64,000 bases of DNA, taken from contig CAVFVJ010000019.1 of assembly GCA_963626085.1 (NCBI GenBank), positions 15,419-79,418 on the forward strand, in the 5' to 3' direction. Both the position numbers and the translations under genes were made by a program. The notes beneath the pieces were generated by a model. It saw nothing but the letters and a program-made list of their open reading frames with translations, made no database searches and was not told where the DNA came from. This stretch comes from Colivivens sp963626085. GTDB lineage: Bacteria; Bacteroidota; Bacteroidia; Bacteroidales; Bacteroidaceae. Shown here in pieces: positions 45,780 to 54,695 of this stretch; position 1 is the first letter of the stretch; each line of letters starts with the position of its first letter.

Positions 45780-47165
45780 TTACTTGAACTTACTGTATAT
45801 TACATCCAGCTTCACCGGGCTGTCCTTCCCTCCCACCAGTTTCGCACTCGACATAGAAAAACTGTGACAAAGCTTGACCAGAGTACGAGTAGAGCTTGAA
45901 CTGGTAGCTGTTTCATATGTCGGTTCCACTGGAATGAACAATATCTTATTGTAGTTTTCCGTAGCAGTACCGTCACGCACTTCCTTATGGATGGTGTTCA
46001 TAAGGCGTGATATATTACTAAACGTATAGGTGTTTGTCTTACTGCTGAAAGAGGCCAGATAAGATGTACTATTGTCTGCCACCTTGTACTGCTCGAAGAA
46101 ACCATTATTGTAGTCATCGAGTCTGACAAGCAGAATATACTTCGGAATATCAAGTTTGAAATTACTGTCCACCTTGTCGTTGTAACGTGTCAACACCAGC
46201 TTCGCTTGATTGATGGTGTCATTGTAGTTAAGTTCAGACACTGGAAGTGTTGCCATCGTGAATATCCCTGCAGGACTTTTCAGATAAGTGGCTTCCTCAT
46301 CATCAATCAATTCATCTAGATTGGAGTTCTCAAAACGCGTCGCCTGAATAACCTCCTCGGTAGCAGCAAACTGACATGTTCCTGTTGTGTCTGTGTCATA
46401 TGTGGAGTCATGGTAGCGATAGTTTATATTAAACTGTACGATGTCGATATAAGCCATGGCTCCGTCACCACTCTCTAACTTAAAGTAAAAGCCCTTGCTT
46501 CCTGGAAGCCCACTATTAATCCAACTCTCCGAATCCTTGAAGTACTCTGGATGTGTTTTCCATGCATTGTAAATTTCCTTGCCAATTTCGTTGGGAAGGG
46601 GAATAATAATCTTGTTATTATAGTTGGAACTGCTACGTTCGCTTTCTTCTATCGTTTGGTCGGAGAGGGTGTACCACTTCACCGTGAGCGGCTCATCACT
46701 GACATTACAGTATTTTGTCGGGTCGATGTTGGTATAATAATCCACTTCTGGATCCAGCACTGTAGTAAGTGGATATACACTCACTTTGAATGTAGCTAAC
46801 GAATCTCCAATAAAGTCGTCCACAAACAAACGCAATTGAGTTGACAGGATACTGTCATCAACAATGGAGTCAGGGAAACTGAAATCCTCTATACAGTGGA
46901 ACTGTGCCAAGAAGTCGGACTTGATGACTGTACCAGTCTCAGGGTCAGTAAACTGTCCGAGGTACGACATGCTGGAGCGTGCGAGCACGGAATCTCCAGC
47001 AGAGTAAGACTGAGTGTAGACATCATACGACTTACTTTCCTTCGTGATTAAGTCTTCGTAAGGCATCATGTCACCGCCCAAGGTGTCTGTATTGTCATCA
47101 CACGACATGAATGCCGTGGCAAACGCAAACGTAGCAATTGCAGAATACAAGACTCTTGTTTTCAT
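45780..47165 (-). CDS. DUF4270 lipoprotein
   Basis: This 461-residue protein has a lipoprotein signal (lipobox AFMSC) followed by DDNTDTLGGDMMP, typical of the DUF4270 family. The body is rich in beta-strand segments and includes the conserved YLGQFTDPETGTVIKSDFLAQF near residue 70. It lies 63 bases after the glycogen synthase N-domain gene; this pair often occurs together in Bacteroidales. No function is established. Confidence 0.88.
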   Translation of the reverse strand: MKTRVLYSAIATFAFATAFMSCDDNTDTLGGDMMPYEDLITKESKSYDVYTQSYSAGDSVLARSSMSYLGQFTDPETGTVIKSDFLAQFHCIEDFSFPDSIVDDSILSTQLRLFVDDFIGDSLATFKVSVYPLTTVLDPEVDYYTNIDPTKYCNVSDEPLTVKWYTLSDQTIEESERSSSNYNNKIIIPLPNEIGKEIYNAWKTHPEYFKDSESWINSGLPGSKGFYFKLESGDGAMAYIDIVQFNINYRYHDSTYDTDTTGTCQFAATEEVIQATRFENSNLDELIDDEEATYLKSPAGIFTMATLPVSELNYNDTINQAKLVLTRYNDKVDSNFKLDIPKYILLVRLDDYNNGFFEQYKVADNSTSYLASFSSKTNTYTFSNISRLMNTIHKEVRDGTATENYNKILFIPVEPTYETATSSSSTRTLVKLCHSFSMSSAKLVGGKDSPVKLDVIYSKFK

Positions 47166-47228
47166 TGTTAAGGTTTTTTTCCGTTATTGTATATGCATAT
47201 CGGTGTAATTGTCAATCTGCAATGACTC

Positions 47229-48038
47229 TCACTGCATCAGTGTCTCATAGAAGTCACTGTAACTTGTGGCGTAATCATCCTCTGAACTCATCAGCATTGG
47301 TTTGTTGATTGACCTAGCATAATCGATGACACTCTGTGACACCTGTCCGTTCTCTATGATAATTCCATCCGCAAACTTAGTCGCTATCTTCATGAGCTCA
47401 TCATGAGTACAATTACCTGTACATATATCTGCGATATCATCAGAAGTTATGTTTTTAAACGGGATACTAGCCTGGAATGTGAGACCGAGGTCGGTCTCAA
47501 ATTCTGGAGAGGAAACGGAGTATACCACTTTGGAATCACAGAACGAAGGCTCATCTTCGTATGCCTTCTTGATGAAAAGTGGAGCAAGAGCGGCAGTCCA
47601 GCCGTGGCAGTGTATTACGTCTGGAATCCATCTCAATTTCTTGACTGTCTCTAGAACGCCACGTACATAAAACACGGAACGTTCACCATTGAAAGTATAT
47701 TCCTGACCGTCAGAATCCTTGACGATTCCTTTATGTGTAAAGAACTCGTCATTGTCGATAAAATAAATCTGCATGCGCGCAGACTGTATAGACGCTACTT
47801 TGATTATTAGTGGATGATCTGTATCATTGACAATGATATTCATACCCGAAAGACGTATCACTTCATGGAGTTGGTTTCTTCGTTCGTTAATTATACCCCA
47901 GTTGGGGGCGAACGAGCGAATCTCATGCCCTAATGATTGTATTGCCTCTGGCATAAAACGGCCTTTTATTGAGCAGGGAGTCTCCGGCACGAATGGTGCC
48001 ATTTCTGAAGTGATGAATAGTACTTTCTTAGCTTTCAT
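47229..48038 (-). CDS. Glycogen/starch synthase catalytic N-domain protein (short GT5-like)
   Basis: This 269-residue protein starts KKVLFITSEMAPFVPET, the GT5 glycogen synthase N-terminal motif, and has VIHCHGWTAALAPLFIKKAY near 140-160. It stops where the C-terminal Rossmann domain would start. Such short forms recur in Bacteroidales beside DUF4270 and pantothenate genes, so the length is probably native rather than a truncation. It may be regulatory or inactive, since the nucleotide-sugar-binding domain is missing. It is distinct from the GT3 enzyme 4 kb away. Confidence 0.88.
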   Translation of the reverse strand: MKAKKVLFITSEMAPFVPETPCSIKGRFMPEAIQSLGHEIRSFAPNWGIINERRNQLHEVIRLSGMNIIVNDTDHPLIIKVASIQSARMQIYFIDNDEFFTHKGIVKDSDGQEYTFNGERSVFYVRGVLETVKKLRWIPDVIHCHGWTAALAPLFIKKAYEDEPSFCDSKVVYSVSSPEFETDLGLTFQASIPFKNITSDDIADICTGNCTHDELMKIATKFADGIIIENGQVSQSVIDYARSINKPMLMSSEDDYATSYSDFYETLMQ

Positions 48039-48064
48039 TTATATCTCATTTTCTTTATAACGTG

Positions 48065-48096
48065 CAAAGGTACAGCTATAAACGCAGAAATCCAAA
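48065..48096 (-). promoter_or_regulatory. Promoter of the short glycogen synthase-like gene
   Basis: On the minus strand TTTG (48096-48093) and TACCTTTG (48072-48065) are 20 bases apart, in the 311-base gap before the gene. Confidence 0.6.
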
Positions 48097-48197
48097 TCTT
48101 TCACGTTAATTAAGTTGCACCCGAGACGTTTACAAGCATACCATTGCTGTTTTTTGAGTCCACGGTTGCTAATGCCTCACTCACAAACAAAAACAAT

Positions 48198-48229
48198 GAC
48201 GGTCACGGGTTTCCCAACCAGTGACCGTC
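48198..48229 (-). terminator. Terminator of the SPOR lipoprotein gene
   Basis: A 9-bp stem GACGGTCAC/GTGACCGTC (48198-48206 with 48221-48229) with a 14-base loop is followed on the minus strand by a T-rich tract. It sits 120 bases past the lipoprotein stop. The rest of the gap (48039-48349) holds one promoter and no gene that I can see. Confidence 0.6.
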
Positions 48230-48349
48230 TGAGATAATTCTTACATTATTCTCACTTACCAAAAAGAAATTAAAATGTGCTTAAACTTAGCTGATGTATG
48301 CACAACATCTGCCGCACTGTCCGTTTGGCCAAGCACGGTGTCATGCATA

Positions 48350-48826
48350 TTATTGTGCGTAAAGCAACCATGCGTCTGGATAAGTAGAGCGAAGCTTGTC
48401 ACGTGTCGACACAGCTGCAGCTCTTGATGTGGTTGACTCCGCTATTACTCGATACATACCCGTTGACGGATTCTGAGCCACAATGGCACTGTAGCCCTTA
48501 TTCTTAAGGGTACTGCACAGGTTGTTAGCATTGTCAAGACTCTTGAACGAACCACACACCACATTGAACGGACTGAGGGAACCACCGCTAACAGCTGTAA
48601 TAGATTCCTTGCGCAAGTCTGAGTTGTCCTCTTCCACTACCTTAGTGGTTTCTACAGGTGTGACAACAGGCACTGGAGTTGCCGTGACTGGTTCGGTCGC
48701 CTGCTGAGTCTGTTCCTGTGCTTTTGCTTTCTCGTACGCTTTCTTGTAGCTGCTTTCACTTGACTTACAAGAAACTATCGCCAAGGCTGATACGACTGCC
48801 AAGCCGAGAATAATAGTTTTCTTCAT
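48350..48826 (-). CDS. SPOR-domain lipoprotein
   Basis: This 158-residue protein has a lipoprotein signal (lipobox AIVSC), a Thr/Val/Pro-rich linker and a C-terminal SPOR domain at about 82-158 (FNVVCGSFKSLDNANNLCSTL, GMYRVIAE, AWLLYAQ). SPOR domains bind peptidoglycan lacking stem peptides, as made by amidases at the septum. It probably acts in cell division or envelope upkeep. It is monocistronic with a -7 box at 48900-48907. Confidence 0.9.
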   Translation of the reverse strand: MKKTIILGLAVVSALAIVSCKSSESSYKKAYEKAKAQEQTQQATEPVTATPVPVVTPVETTKVVEEDNSDLRKESITAVSGGSLSPFNVVCGSFKSLDNANNLCSTLKNKGYSAIVAQNPSTGMYRVIAESTTSRAAAVSTRDKLRSTYPDAWLLYAQ

Positions 48827-48899
48827 TGTTCTGTTCCTTTGTTTGTTTATTTGTTAATACATGAATACTTCATCGCTTATTGTTGTACACAGACGGTCG

Positions 48900-48907
48900 C
48901 AAAGTTA
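48900..48907 (-). promoter_or_regulatory. -7 promoter box for the SPOR lipoprotein
   Basis: TAACTTTG on the minus strand, 74 bases before the start. No good -33. Confidence 0.45.
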
Positions 48908-49054
48908 CTACATTTTATTGTAATACGCCCAAGATTAGCGGAGAAAAATACTTATTCCCAGTGTTTTTTACCCCTAAGTCCATGAATGGGAGATGTTATT
49001 AAAGCGTTCAATCTGTTTTTATACTCCGTCTGCCTGTCTTAAAAAAAAAATTAC

Positions 49055-49062
49055 TACCTTTG
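49055..49062 (+). promoter_or_regulatory. -7 promoter box for recR
   Basis: TACCTTTG, 32 bases before the recR start on the plus strand. Confidence 0.5.
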
Positions 49063-49093
49063 CACGTCAAACGACAATGTCTACAGATACAGT

Positions 49094-49714
49094 ATGGATC
49101 AACATTATTCATCGGAGTTGTTTGAGAGGGCTGTAGATGAGTTCTCCAAGTTACCTGGTATAGGCCGAAAAACGGCTCTACGCCTGGTACTACACACATT
49201 GAGGATGGACACTGGGGCGGTTGATTGTTTTTGCAACTCAGTAAAGTCACTACGTCACAATGTGCGCTACTGCAATATATGTCACAACATCTCGGACACA
49301 GATGTTTGTCAGATCTGTAGCAACACGACAAGAGATTCCACTACGGTCTGTGTCGTAGAGAACATACAGGACGTAATGGCCATAGAGGCGACAACCCTTT
49401 ACCATGGACTTTACCACGTACTGGGCGGCATCATCAGCCCAATGGACGGAATAGCACCATCCGACCTAGAGATACAGAGTCTCGTGGACAGAGTCGCAAA
49501 AGGCGGAATAAACGAAGTGATACTGGCCATGAGTTCAACCATGGAGGGGGACACGACGAACTTCTATATCGCCAGAAAGCTGTCGCCCTACAAGACTGTA
49601 CGGCTGACGATATTGGCACGTGGTCTGTCCGTAAACGACGAATTGCAGTACACCGATGAAGTAACGCTCGGAAAATCGATAACTAACAGGGTGGACTTTA
49701 ATACAAATGTATAA
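49094..49714 (+). CDS. recR: Recombination mediator RecR
   Basis: RecR (206 residues) loads RecA with RecF and RecO. An HhH motif lies near 20 (FSKLPGIGRKTALRLVLH). A four-Cys zinc site follows (CNICHNISDTDVCQIC), then a Toprim domain (VCVVENIQDVMAIE, YHVLGGIISPMDGI). It is followed after 12 bases by a membrane protein and then a glycosyltransferase, a common Bacteroidales order. Confidence 0.97.
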   Translation: MDQHYSSELFERAVDEFSKLPGIGRKTALRLVLHTLRMDTGAVDCFCNSVKSLRHNVRYCNICHNISDTDVCQICSNTTRDSTTVCVVENIQDVMAIEATTLYHGLYHVLGGIISPMDGIAPSDLEIQSLVDRVAKGGINEVILAMSSTMEGDTTNFYIARKLSPYKTVRLTILARGLSVNDELQYTDEVTLGKSITNRVDFNTNV

Positions 49715-49726
49715 AACTGAACAATC

Positions 49727-50230
49727 ATGGATAAACAGATAAAAAGCCTAATGCGCTGGTTAATAATAGAATTTTGTTTGGTATGGATAGTAGCCATACT
49801 CACATTCATTCTTGGAGAGACCAACGTCATACCAAACGGAGCGTTAGCGGACGACAGCCACAAAGCAGAGTTCTACATGAACATGGCCAACATTACCCTA
49901 ATTATCGTGTGTGTGCCGTTGTCTCTCAAACTATTCTCACTTAACACCGAACGGAGTCTCCGGCGCATGAATAAGGACGAAGCGTTAGATTCATACCATC
50001 TATGGAGCGGAATCAGACTCGGCATACTCGCCATCTGCATCGAGTTCGGACTCGCCTCTTATTTTCTCTTGATGAACTCTACAGGAGCGTTATGTGCCTG
50101 TATAGCACTGGTGACAACATTTTTCTGCTTCCCCTCAAAAAGCAAGACTAATAGTTTCCTCTCATCAAAAGAAGAAGAAGTTGTAGAGGATCTACCGGAA
50201 GTAAACGAGACAAGGGAGGAACAAGTCTAA
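49727..50230 (+). CDS. Four-helix membrane protein, unknown function
   Basis: This 167-residue protein has four predicted membrane helices: near 10-30 (LIIEFCLVWIVAILTFIL), 50-70 (MANITLIIVCVPLSLKLF), 93-113 (GIRLGILAICIEFGLASYFLL) and 115-135 (GALCACIALVTTFFCF). A short acidic C-terminal tail follows. It lies 12 bases after recR and 41 before the glycosyltransferase, so it is probably co-transcribed with both. No domain is recognised. Confidence 0.85.
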   Translation: MDKQIKSLMRWLIIEFCLVWIVAILTFILGETNVIPNGALADDSHKAEFYMNMANITLIIVCVPLSLKLFSLNTERSLRRMNKDEALDSYHLWSGIRLGILAICIEFGLASYFLLMNSTGALCACIALVTTFFCFPSKSKTNSFLSSKEEEVVEDLPEVNETREEQV

Positions 50231-50271
50231 CAAAAGCAACACTTTATATAATAAGGTACAAGGAGTCGCAG

Positions 50272-51429
50272 ATGAAGCTATCGGTTGTCATAGTCAATTA
50301 CAAGGTACAGTTCTATCTGGCACAATGTATCCATTCCGTACTGAAAGCGATGGAGAATATTGACGGTGAGATTATAATAGTCGACAATGACAGCAGAGAT
50401 GGCTCTGTGGAATTTTTGAAGTCACTTTACCCTCAGGTCCACTTCATCGAAAACAGGAAAAATCTTGGTTTCTCACGGGCCAATAATATTGCCATCAAGC
50501 AAGCACAAGGAGAGTACATCGTGATCCTCAACCCTGACACCATCATCAACGAAGATCTGTTCAAGGAATGTATCAGGCTACTGGATGGAAATCAACAGAT
50601 TGGAGCCACAGGAGTGAGAATGCTCAATCCCGACGGCACTTTCGCACCTGAATCGCGCCGCGGTATACCTACTCCATTCACAGCGTTCTGCAAGATGTCA
50701 GGTCTTAACGATGCTTTCCCTACTAGCCGGACATTCGGACGTTACTACATGAAATTTCTTGATGAACACTCCACAGAACCTATAGAAATCATATCAGGGG
50801 CCTGTATGTGCATACGGAAGTCCGTATTAGACGAGATTGGTCTGTTTGACGAAGACTTCTTCATGTATGGTGAAGACATAGACCTGTCATACAGAATTCT
50901 CAAGACAGGCAAAAAGAATTACTACCTACCTTCCAGCATCATACACTACAAAGGCGAAAGTTCACGTAAGAACACATTCAGATATGTCTACGTGTTCTAC
51001 GAAGCAATGTACATATTTTTCAAAAAGCACTACAGCTCATACAACTGGCTACTGTCCATTCCAATACGATTATCCATTTACCTTAGGGGAGCTTTCGAGT
51101 ATGTATCACGTAAGCTACGAGGATTATTTACCAAGCGTACGGGAGCATTAAGACAGATGAAAAAACAACACTTCTTACTCAAAGGTTCCAACAATTCACT
51201 TGAGTCTATGGCAGGAATCTGTGACAAGTACGATTTAATGTACGAGACAGAAGAGAGTTCCACAACTGCTACGGATTTCATCGTATACGACACAGACCTC
51301 TTCTCATACTCACAGATTATATCCGACCTCGAACGACGTGCCGGAAACGAGAGAACAAGAGTCAACCTTGCTACTTATTCACGTAAATTAGGCTGTATTA
51401 TCACAGCCAACTACGTGTTCAAACAATAA
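50272..51429 (+). CDS. GT2 family glycosyltransferase
   Basis: This 385-residue protein has a GT-A fold N-terminal domain: KLSVVIVNYKVQFYLAQCI at the start, VDNDSRDGSVEFL near 38, and a DXD-type motif NPDT near residue 92. FDEDFFMYGEDIDLSYRIL near 200 is typical of rhamnosyl- or N-acetylglucosaminyltransferase-like GT2 enzymes. The C-terminus has a basic amphipathic region that may associate with the membrane. It probably adds a sugar to a cell-surface glycan. A terminator follows. Confidence 0.93.
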   Translation: MKLSVVIVNYKVQFYLAQCIHSVLKAMENIDGEIIIVDNDSRDGSVEFLKSLYPQVHFIENRKNLGFSRANNIAIKQAQGEYIVILNPDTIINEDLFKECIRLLDGNQQIGATGVRMLNPDGTFAPESRRGIPTPFTAFCKMSGLNDAFPTSRTFGRYYMKFLDEHSTEPIEIISGACMCIRKSVLDEIGLFDEDFFMYGEDIDLSYRILKTGKKNYYLPSSIIHYKGESSRKNTFRYVYVFYEAMYIFFKKHYSSYNWLLSIPIRLSIYLRGAFEYVSRKLRGLFTKRTGALRQMKKQHFLLKGSNNSLESMAGICDKYDLMYETEESSTTATDFIVYDTDLFSYSQIISDLERRAGNERTRVNLATYSRKLGCIITANYVFKQ

Positions 51430-51499
51430 AAACAGCGTACTCTATAAATGTAAGGATAAGCTTCAATTACGTGCAAAAACTAAGCGTTTGCGATTACAT

Positions 51500-51532
51500 C
51501 GCTTGATGCATATCAATAATTCAAGCGTTTTT
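51500..51532 (+). terminator. Terminator of recR-GT2 operon
   Basis: A 7-bp stem CGCTTGA/TCAAGCG with a 14-base loop is followed by TTTTT. A competing stem AAGCG (51482-51486) with CGCTT (51500-51504) could form first. Confidence 0.7.
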
Positions 51533-51551
51533 CATATATTTCCCCTTACAA

Positions 51552-51586
51552 TTTGCACTCCACATCCGCAAACAGTCGTAACTTTG
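51552..51586 (+). promoter_or_regulatory. Promoter of the microprotein unit
   Basis: TTTG at 51552-51555 and TAACTTTG at 51579-51586 are 23 bases apart, slightly long for Bacteroidetes. The predicted leader is about 195 nt. Confidence 0.5.
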
Positions 51587-51786
51587 CAGCGTCAAAAAGA
51601 AAAAGACATGCAAGTCGACACGAGATTACACTGACAGAGTCAGGTAAGAAAGCAAGATGCATAGAATTGAATGAGATGACAAATGGCAAATGGTAAACAA
51701 ACAATATAATATTTAGAATCATTAATTTAGAGGCGGGGGAAAACGTCCCCCGGTCATTGAAGTTGAACAACTAAAAAAAATGAACT

Positions 51787-51873
51787 ATGGAAACTATGGA
51801 AACTATTAAACTCGTAATGTTGGCTATGATGGTTGTAGCCTTAATTATTTGCAACATTTCAGCATTGAAATGA
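51787..51873 (+). CDS. 28-residue hydrophobic microprotein
   Basis: The frame begins METMETIKLVMLAMMVVALI and ends ICNISALK. It forms one transmembrane helix with a basic end and a single Cys. It lies inside its own transcription unit, promoter at 51552-51586 and rho-independent terminator at 51911-51944. A strong hairpin with five G-C pairs (51734-51752) stands 34 bases before the start. I see no homologue from memory. The support is genomic layout and helix-like composition; it could be a structured sRNA instead. Confidence 0.5.
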   Translation: METMETIKLVMLAMMVVALIICNISALK

Positions 51874-51910
51874 TGCTTTCGAAAAGGATAAACTAAATTT
51901 TCAATACAAG

Positions 51911-51944
51911 AAGGTGTCCGCAAGACGGACACCTTTATTTTTTT
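51911..51944 (+). terminator. Terminator of the microprotein unit
   Basis: Stem AAGGTGTCCG/CGGACACCTT (51911-51920 with 51926-51935), loop CAAGA, followed by a T-rich run. Confidence 0.85.
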
Positions 51945-51947
51945 TCA

Positions 51948-51955
51948 TACCTTTG
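51948..51955 (+). promoter_or_regulatory. -7 promoter box for the GH2 gene
   Basis: TACCTTTG overlaps an in-frame GTG at 51955, so the GH2 start is moved to 51982. It abuts the upstream terminator. Confidence 0.55.
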
Positions 51956-51981
51956 TGGCGTGTAAACAAATACGACTGAAA

Positions 51982-54504
51982 ATGAAACGACTTATTATTA
52001 CCACAATGACAATGGGACTGATATGGTCAAGTGCCATTGCGCAACGATCCGAAACTGTTCTGCATGACGGATGGAAGTTCTGCCGACAGGACAGTCCCGA
52101 GTATTCAGCCACCGGATTCGACGATTCGGAATGGGAAGAGGTCACGGTACCCCACGACTGGGCTATCTGCGGCCCGTTTAGTAGCGAACACGACAAGCAG
52201 GTAGTCGCCATCCAACAGAATGGGGAGAAAGAAGCGACAGAGCACACAGGCAGAACTGGCAGTCTGCCTTGGATTGGCACAGGATGGTACCGTCTACAGT
52301 TTAAGACAGACAAGGACTGCGAACGTGCCATACTCAACTTCGATGGTGCGATGGCAGAACCGGTCGTCTATGTCAACGGCCACGAGGCAGGAGAATGGAA
52401 GTACGGCTACAACACCTTCAACGTGGATATCACGCAATACATCAACAGAAAGGCTGGTGACAATCAACTCGCTGTAAGACTACAGAACGTACCAGAGAGT
52501 AGCCGTTGGTATCCTGGAGCCGGCATTTACCGACCTGTAACCCTCATCCAAACCCACAAGACTGCCATCGACATGTGGGGCGTAAACTTCGTGACCGAGG
52601 AAATCCGCAAGGACGCAGCCATAGTAACTGTATCTGCTTCTGTCACTGGCTACAGAGGTAAACACATAAAGGTAGGATTCAGCCTGGCCCCGCTGACAGA
52701 ACTGAAGCATCAGGCTGACGACACAGCACAAACCGAGTCAGACTTGACATCAGACGGTCTGGCAAAGGCTTCAATGAGTATACCGACACCCAATCTATGG
52801 TCTCCAGAAGCCCCCAACCTCTACAACCTTACGGTATCCGTATATGAGACAAACTCAGAAGGGCAGCATACACTACTGGACAAGGTTATAAAACGAGTGG
52901 GAATCCGCACTGTATCTGTAAGCAGGGAATATGGATTCCAGCTAAACGGTGTCACAAGAAAAATCAAGGGAGTATGTCTGCATCATGATTTAGGAATGAT
53001 AGGCAGTGCAGTCAACAAAGCCGCACTTGTCCGCCAGATCAAATTACTCAAGACGATGGGATGTGATGCTATACGTACCTCCCATAACATGCCGTCACAA
53101 ATGCAGATGGACTTGTGCGACTCCCTCGGCATGATGGTAATGGCAGAGTCATTCGACATGTGGGTCTATCCAAAGTGCAAGAACGGATACTGCCGGTTCT
53201 ACAATGACTGGTGGCAGCGCGACCTCACCAACCTCGTCATGGCAAACAGACTCCACCCGTCCATCGTGATGTGGAGTCTTGGCAACGAGATTCCAGAGCA
53301 GAGCAACGCCAACGGCACTGCAATGCTGGTGAAGATGAAAGACTTGATGCACAGTCTCGACAGCACTCGTCTGTGTACGGTCGGAATGAACAACGTGGAC
53401 AGGGCCATACGTTCAGGGTTTGCCGACTCGACAGATATACCAGGCCTGAACTACGGCACACACTGGTACACAGAGTCTCACAACAAGTTGCATCATGGAT
53501 TCATCTTGGGAAGTGAAACTGCATCCACAGTAAGTAGCCGTGGCACATACAAATTTCCTGTAGTACGCACACATAACAAGAAATACAGCGACGGACAGTG
53601 CACTGGCTACGACATGGAAGCTTGCAGCTGGAGCAACATTCCCGAGGACGACTGGCTCTTGCAGGACGACAACGACTGGGTAATAGGCGAGTTTGTGTGG
53701 ACTGGTTTCGATTACTTAGGTGAGCCGACGCCATACGACGACTACAAACCAGCACGTAGCAGTTACTTTGGTATCTTCGACTTAGCAGGCCTGCCAAAAG
53801 ACCGTTATTGGTTATACCGTAGTCACTGGAACAAGGAAGCCGAAACCATACATATATTGCCCCACTGGACATGGGAAGGACGCGAGGGTGAGGTAACACC
53901 AGTATATTGTTACACTAACTATCCATCCGCAGAATTGTTCGTGAATGGGAAAACCCAGGGACGCAAGACCAAGCGACTAGAACTGAAGAAACAAGGGAAT
54001 GACAAAATAAAGTCAGCAGACGACCCCTTAATAGACAGATACCGTCTACGATGGAACGATGTGAAATACGAACCAGGAGAAATCCGTGTGGTGGTCTACG
54101 ACGAGAACGGAGTAAGGAAGGGAGAGGCGGTGCAACGCACAGCCGGAAAGCCCAACCACCTCGAAATAACACAACAGACGCTCGACGAGTACTCTGGCAA
54201 CAATACTCTTAAAAACGACAGTGAGGACATGGCGTTCTTCGTGGTTAGTGTGGTTGACAAGGACGGCAACATCTGTCCGTTTGCCGACAACAGGATTACA
54301 GTAGACGTGAAAGGTGCGGCTGACTTCAAGGGAATCTGCAACGGTGACGCAACCTCCTTCGAGGTGTTCACCGAACCCACGATGAAAGTCTTCAACGGGC
54401 AACTGGTGGTCGGCATCATGTCAAACGGCAAGAAAGGTAAGGCAAAAGTCACTGTCACATCCGACGGGCTCGGCTCATCCACCGCAACCATCGTTGCCAA
54501 ATGA
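51982..54504 (+). CDS. GH2 family glycoside hydrolase (beta-galactosidase-like)
   Basis: The ATG at 51982 gives 840 residues with signal peptide MKRLIITTMTMGLIWSSAIAQ. The GH2 sugar-binding and Ig-like domains precede a catalytic barrel with SLGNEIPE (acid/base Glu about 436) and ILGSETAS (nucleophile-type Glu about 512). A DUF4982-like and Ig-like C-terminal part follows (TPVYCYTNYPSAELFVNG). It should remove beta-linked sugars from host or plant glycans in the periplasm; substrate and linkage are not certain. It may act alongside the fucosidase 1 kb further on. Confidence 0.93.
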   Translation: MKRLIITTMTMGLIWSSAIAQRSETVLHDGWKFCRQDSPEYSATGFDDSEWEEVTVPHDWAICGPFSSEHDKQVVAIQQNGEKEATEHTGRTGSLPWIGTGWYRLQFKTDKDCERAILNFDGAMAEPVVYVNGHEAGEWKYGYNTFNVDITQYINRKAGDNQLAVRLQNVPESSRWYPGAGIYRPVTLIQTHKTAIDMWGVNFVTEEIRKDAAIVTVSASVTGYRGKHIKVGFSLAPLTELKHQADDTAQTESDLTSDGLAKASMSIPTPNLWSPEAPNLYNLTVSVYETNSEGQHTLLDKVIKRVGIRTVSVSREYGFQLNGVTRKIKGVCLHHDLGMIGSAVNKAALVRQIKLLKTMGCDAIRTSHNMPSQMQMDLCDSLGMMVMAESFDMWVYPKCKNGYCRFYNDWWQRDLTNLVMANRLHPSIVMWSLGNEIPEQSNANGTAMLVKMKDLMHSLDSTRLCTVGMNNVDRAIRSGFADSTDIPGLNYGTHWYTESHNKLHHGFILGSETASTVSSRGTYKFPVVRTHNKKYSDGQCTGYDMEACSWSNIPEDDWLLQDDNDWVIGEFVWTGFDYLGEPTPYDDYKPARSSYFGIFDLAGLPKDRYWLYRSHWNKEAETIHILPHWTWEGREGEVTPVYCYTNYPSAELFVNGKTQGRKTKRLELKKQGNDKIKSADDPLIDRYRLRWNDVKYEPGEIRVVVYDENGVRKGEAVQRTAGKPNHLEITQQTLDEYSGNNTLKNDSEDMAFFVVSVVDKDGNICPFADNRITVDVKGAADFKGICNGDATSFEVFTEPTMKVFNGQLVVGIMSNGKKGKAKVTVTSDGLGSSTATIVAK

Positions 54505-54591
54505 CGTAACATTTTCGCAATTAGTGCCACCACACCAACGAAAAAGACAATAAAATCAGGCTGCAAGAGTACCGCATAATCATTTATTTCG

Positions 54592-54599
54592 TACCTTTG
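54592..54599 (+). promoter_or_regulatory. -7 promoter box for rplU-rpmA
   Basis: TACCTTTG, about 97 bases before rplU. The leader contains small hairpins GGCA/TGCC (54641-54652) and CCGTC/GACGG (54651-54669). Confidence 0.5.
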
Positions 54600-54695
54600 C
54601 AGCCGATTTATGCCGTTTGTGGCTCAGACAAGTGACTGGAGGCAGTGATGCCGTCCGTCCGCCCGACGGTCCAAACCCGTTTTATAATATAAATA

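Noticed and set aside
47229..48038. Truncated glgA by frameshift
   Set aside because: The protein ends cleanly and matches short native forms found beside DUF4270 in related bacteria; no C-terminal domain remains downstream.
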